Assembly (NCBI GenBank): GCA_009840715.1
Contig: VXNE01000616.1
Location: 1 to 8,796, forward strand
Length of the DNA: 8,796 nucleotides
Direction: 5' to 3'
Source: Gammaproteobacteria bacterium
GTDB lineage: Bacteria; Pseudomonadota; Gammaproteobacteria; Pseudomonadales; Azotimanducaceae
Of this stretch, positions 8,093 to 8,796 are shown piece by piece. The translations under genes were made by a program, and so were the position numbers. The notes under the pieces were generated by a model. The model was not told the origin of the DNA, did no database searches, and worked only from the letters and a program-made list of their open reading frames with translations. Every line of letters begins with the position of its first letter. The first letter of the stretch is position 1.

Positions 8093-8311
8093 ATGGAATA
8101 CACCATCGTAATCGAGCAAACACCGCGAGACTTCTCCGCCTTCGCGCCGGACCTTCCCGGTTGCGTCGCCACCGGGGCGACCCGGGAGGAGGCCGTCAGG
8201 GAGATGGGCGCGGCCATCGCCTTTCACATCGAGAGCCTGCGCGAACACCGCGAGCCCATCTCGGCGCCGCGATGTACGGCGGCCGTGGTGGACGTGGCGG
8301 CTGCCGGGTGA
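8093..8311 (+). CDS. HicB-like antitoxin domain protein, apparently orphan
   Basis: A 72-residue protein matching the HicB-like / UPF0150 fold: an opening strand MEYTIVIEQ, then the signature FAPDLPGCVATG (residues 17-28), a helix starting TREEAVREM, and IAFHIESLREHREPISAP. In HicAB toxin-antitoxin pairs this domain binds and blocks the HicA mRNA interferase. The ATG at 8093 is favoured, with GAGG 5 nt upstream; the adjacent GTG at 8090 overlaps the Shine-Dalgarno. The protein ends soon after the HicB fold with no room for the C-terminal helix-turn-helix or ribbon-helix-helix domain that many HicB proteins use to autoregulate. No intact hicA lies beside it, only a candidate remnant just upstream, so it may be a solitary antitoxin or a relic. 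Confidence 0.82.
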   Translation: MEYTIVIEQTPRDFSAFAPDLPGCVATGATREEAVREMGAAIAFHIESLREHREPISAPRCTAAVVDVAAAG

Positions 8312-8333
8312 CAGCGGGAGACTGAGCGCGGCT

Positions 8334-8519
8334 TCAGCGCCATCGGGCGTGCATGGCAGGGGCCGGTGTCGTCTCTTCAAGTGCTCCGCCTCCTGTCGGC
8401 GACAGGTCGCGGTAGCGCTTGCTCGGCGCACCGGCGAAACCGTGGTCGACCGGGTAACCGACGCCGACGACGAATGCGGCGGGAGTCTCGCCCGAAGCAA
8501 GCAGTCGCGCCGTTTCCAT
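8334..8519 (-). pseudogene. Possible nitroreductase C-terminal remnant
   Basis: From 8519 downward the minus strand reads METARLLASGETPAAFVVGV, then GYPVDHGFAGAPSKRYRDLS, and later a stop at 8334-8336. The arrangement of a hydrophobic strand, GYP and a following basic K-R segment resembles the C-terminal end of nitroreductase-family flavoproteins, where a short tail follows a VxxLGYP strand. The fragment lacks the FMN-binding core. An in-frame TGA lies just upstream, and in a shifted frame the preceding bases read FPVQGFRHEA, which could be the adjoining PxEGF segment. I read it as a decayed gene end; the family assignment is tentative. Confidence 0.33.
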
Positions 8520-8645
8520 CACGCTTCATGGCGAAAGCCCTGCACCGGAAAACGGGTTCGCGTCGAGGGCACTCGGCGTACCATGCTGCGGAGATGGCTC
8601 CCCCTTTGCGTCGTTTACGGTCAGGCGCCACTTTCTGGCCGAAGA

Positions 8646-8659
8646 CCCCGGAAACGGGG
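8646..8659. repeat. 5-bp GC hairpin with GAAA tetraloop
   Basis: CCCCG (8646-8650) pairs perfectly with CGGGG (8655-8659) around GAAA, a stable GNRA loop when transcribed on the plus strand. A second small inverted repeat, CGCGA-AAC-TCGCG (8666-8678), follows. Both lie just before the ribosome-binding site of the gene at 8698 and may fall in its leader RNA. No T-run follows, so this is not a clear terminator. Confidence 0.4.
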
Positions 8660-8684
8660 CGCAATCGCGAAACTCGCGCACCCC

Positions 8685-8692
8685 AGGGGAGG
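8685..8692 (+). promoter_or_regulatory. Strong Shine-Dalgarno deciding the start at 8698
   Basis: AGGGGAGG ends 5 nt before the ATG at 8698, an excellent match in sequence and spacing to a bacterial ribosome-binding site. It is the main reason for calling a gene start at the right edge. Confidence 0.6.
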
Positions 8693-8697
8693 CGACG

Positions 8698-8796
8698 ATG
8701 GAGATGTCCCGCAACGAATCCGCGTCCCGGAAGACTGCCACCATTGCGGCCGCAGCGCTAGCCGCTGCCCTCTCGGGCGGGGTTGGCCGCCCGGGC
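8698..8796 (+). CDS. Start of an exported protein, truncated by window end
   Basis: Only the first 33 codons are in the window, reading MEMSRNESASRK and then an Ala/Leu-rich hydrophobic stretch (about residues 13-25) before GGVGRPG. This is the shape of a Sec signal peptide: a charged start, a hydrophobic core and a small-residue region. A strong Shine-Dalgarno lies 5 nt upstream; the second ATG at 8704 is a less well-spaced alternative. No stop occurs before the edge. The mature domain is outside the window, so the function cannot be stated. It fits the run of exported proteins in this locus. Confidence 0.55.
   Translation, partial: MEMSRNESASRKTATIAAAALAAALSGGVGRPG

Larger units (their letters stand above)
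8312..8697. other. Gene-poor stretch without an intact gene
   Basis: No convincing complete gene is visible in these 386 bp. Overlapping Arg-rich frames on the plus strand look like GC-driven artefacts. The stretch contains a possible minus-strand nitroreductase tail (8334-8519), a 6-bp inverted repeat CCTGTC-GGC-GACAGG (8392-8406), a GAAA-loop hairpin (8646-8659) and the ribosome-binding site of the next gene. Promoter elements for the gene starting at 8698 must lie here or further upstream, but I cannot identify them confidently. Confidence 0.5.

Noticed and set aside
8392..8406. CCTGTC-GGC-GACAGG inverted repeat as an intrinsic terminator
   Set aside because: The stem is only 6 bp with no T-run on either strand, and it lies within the putative nitroreductase fragment.

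Overview
The window is GC-rich, densely coding bacterial chromosome, with strong G/C bias at third codon positions. Four consecutive genes encode proteins with Sec or lipoprotein signal peptides, so the host is most likely Gram-negative. The mix of a spinster-type MFS permease, a DUF885 lipoprotein, an S9 peptidase and an exported amidohydrolase is one I associate with heterotrophic, often marine, Pseudomonadota (gamma- or alphaproteobacteria). That placement is inference from gene content; no rRNA or marker gene is present.

Layout. Positions 1-185 are non-coding and hold three GC-rich hairpins, two of them copies of the same palindromic repeat. A minus-strand MFS transporter gene (186-1477) follows, broken by a frameshift near 900. 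An 82-bp divergent intergenic region separates it from a plus-strand exported esterase-like alpha/beta hydrolase (1560-2552). After a 138-bp gap come three tightly spaced plus-strand genes that look like one operon: a DUF885 lipoprotein metallopeptidase (2691-4508), an S9 prolyl-oligopeptidase-like serine peptidase (4534-6561, carrying an in-frame TAG inside a short corrupted patch), and an exported amidohydrolase (6567-8006). A HicB-like orphan antitoxin gene (8093-8311) follows, preceded by what looks like the last ten codons of a hicA toxin gene. The stretch 8312-8697 has no intact gene, only a possible nitroreductase C-terminal remnant on the minus strand and a GAAA-loop hairpin. At 8698 a new gene begins with a strong Shine-Dalgarno and a signal-peptide-like N-terminus and runs off the window.

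How the genes may work together: DUF885, S9 and amidohydrolase proteins are all predicted to act outside the cytoplasmic membrane on peptides or related amides, and the divergent MFS permease could move products across the inner membrane. This is a plausible peptide or amide scavenging locus. Its exact substrate cannot be read from sequence. I see no convincing new defence, RNA or mobile system. The most notable items are the two damaged genes, the hicA remnant next to hicB, the Asn replacing a metal-ligand His in the amidohydrolase, and the hairpin repeats at the left edge.
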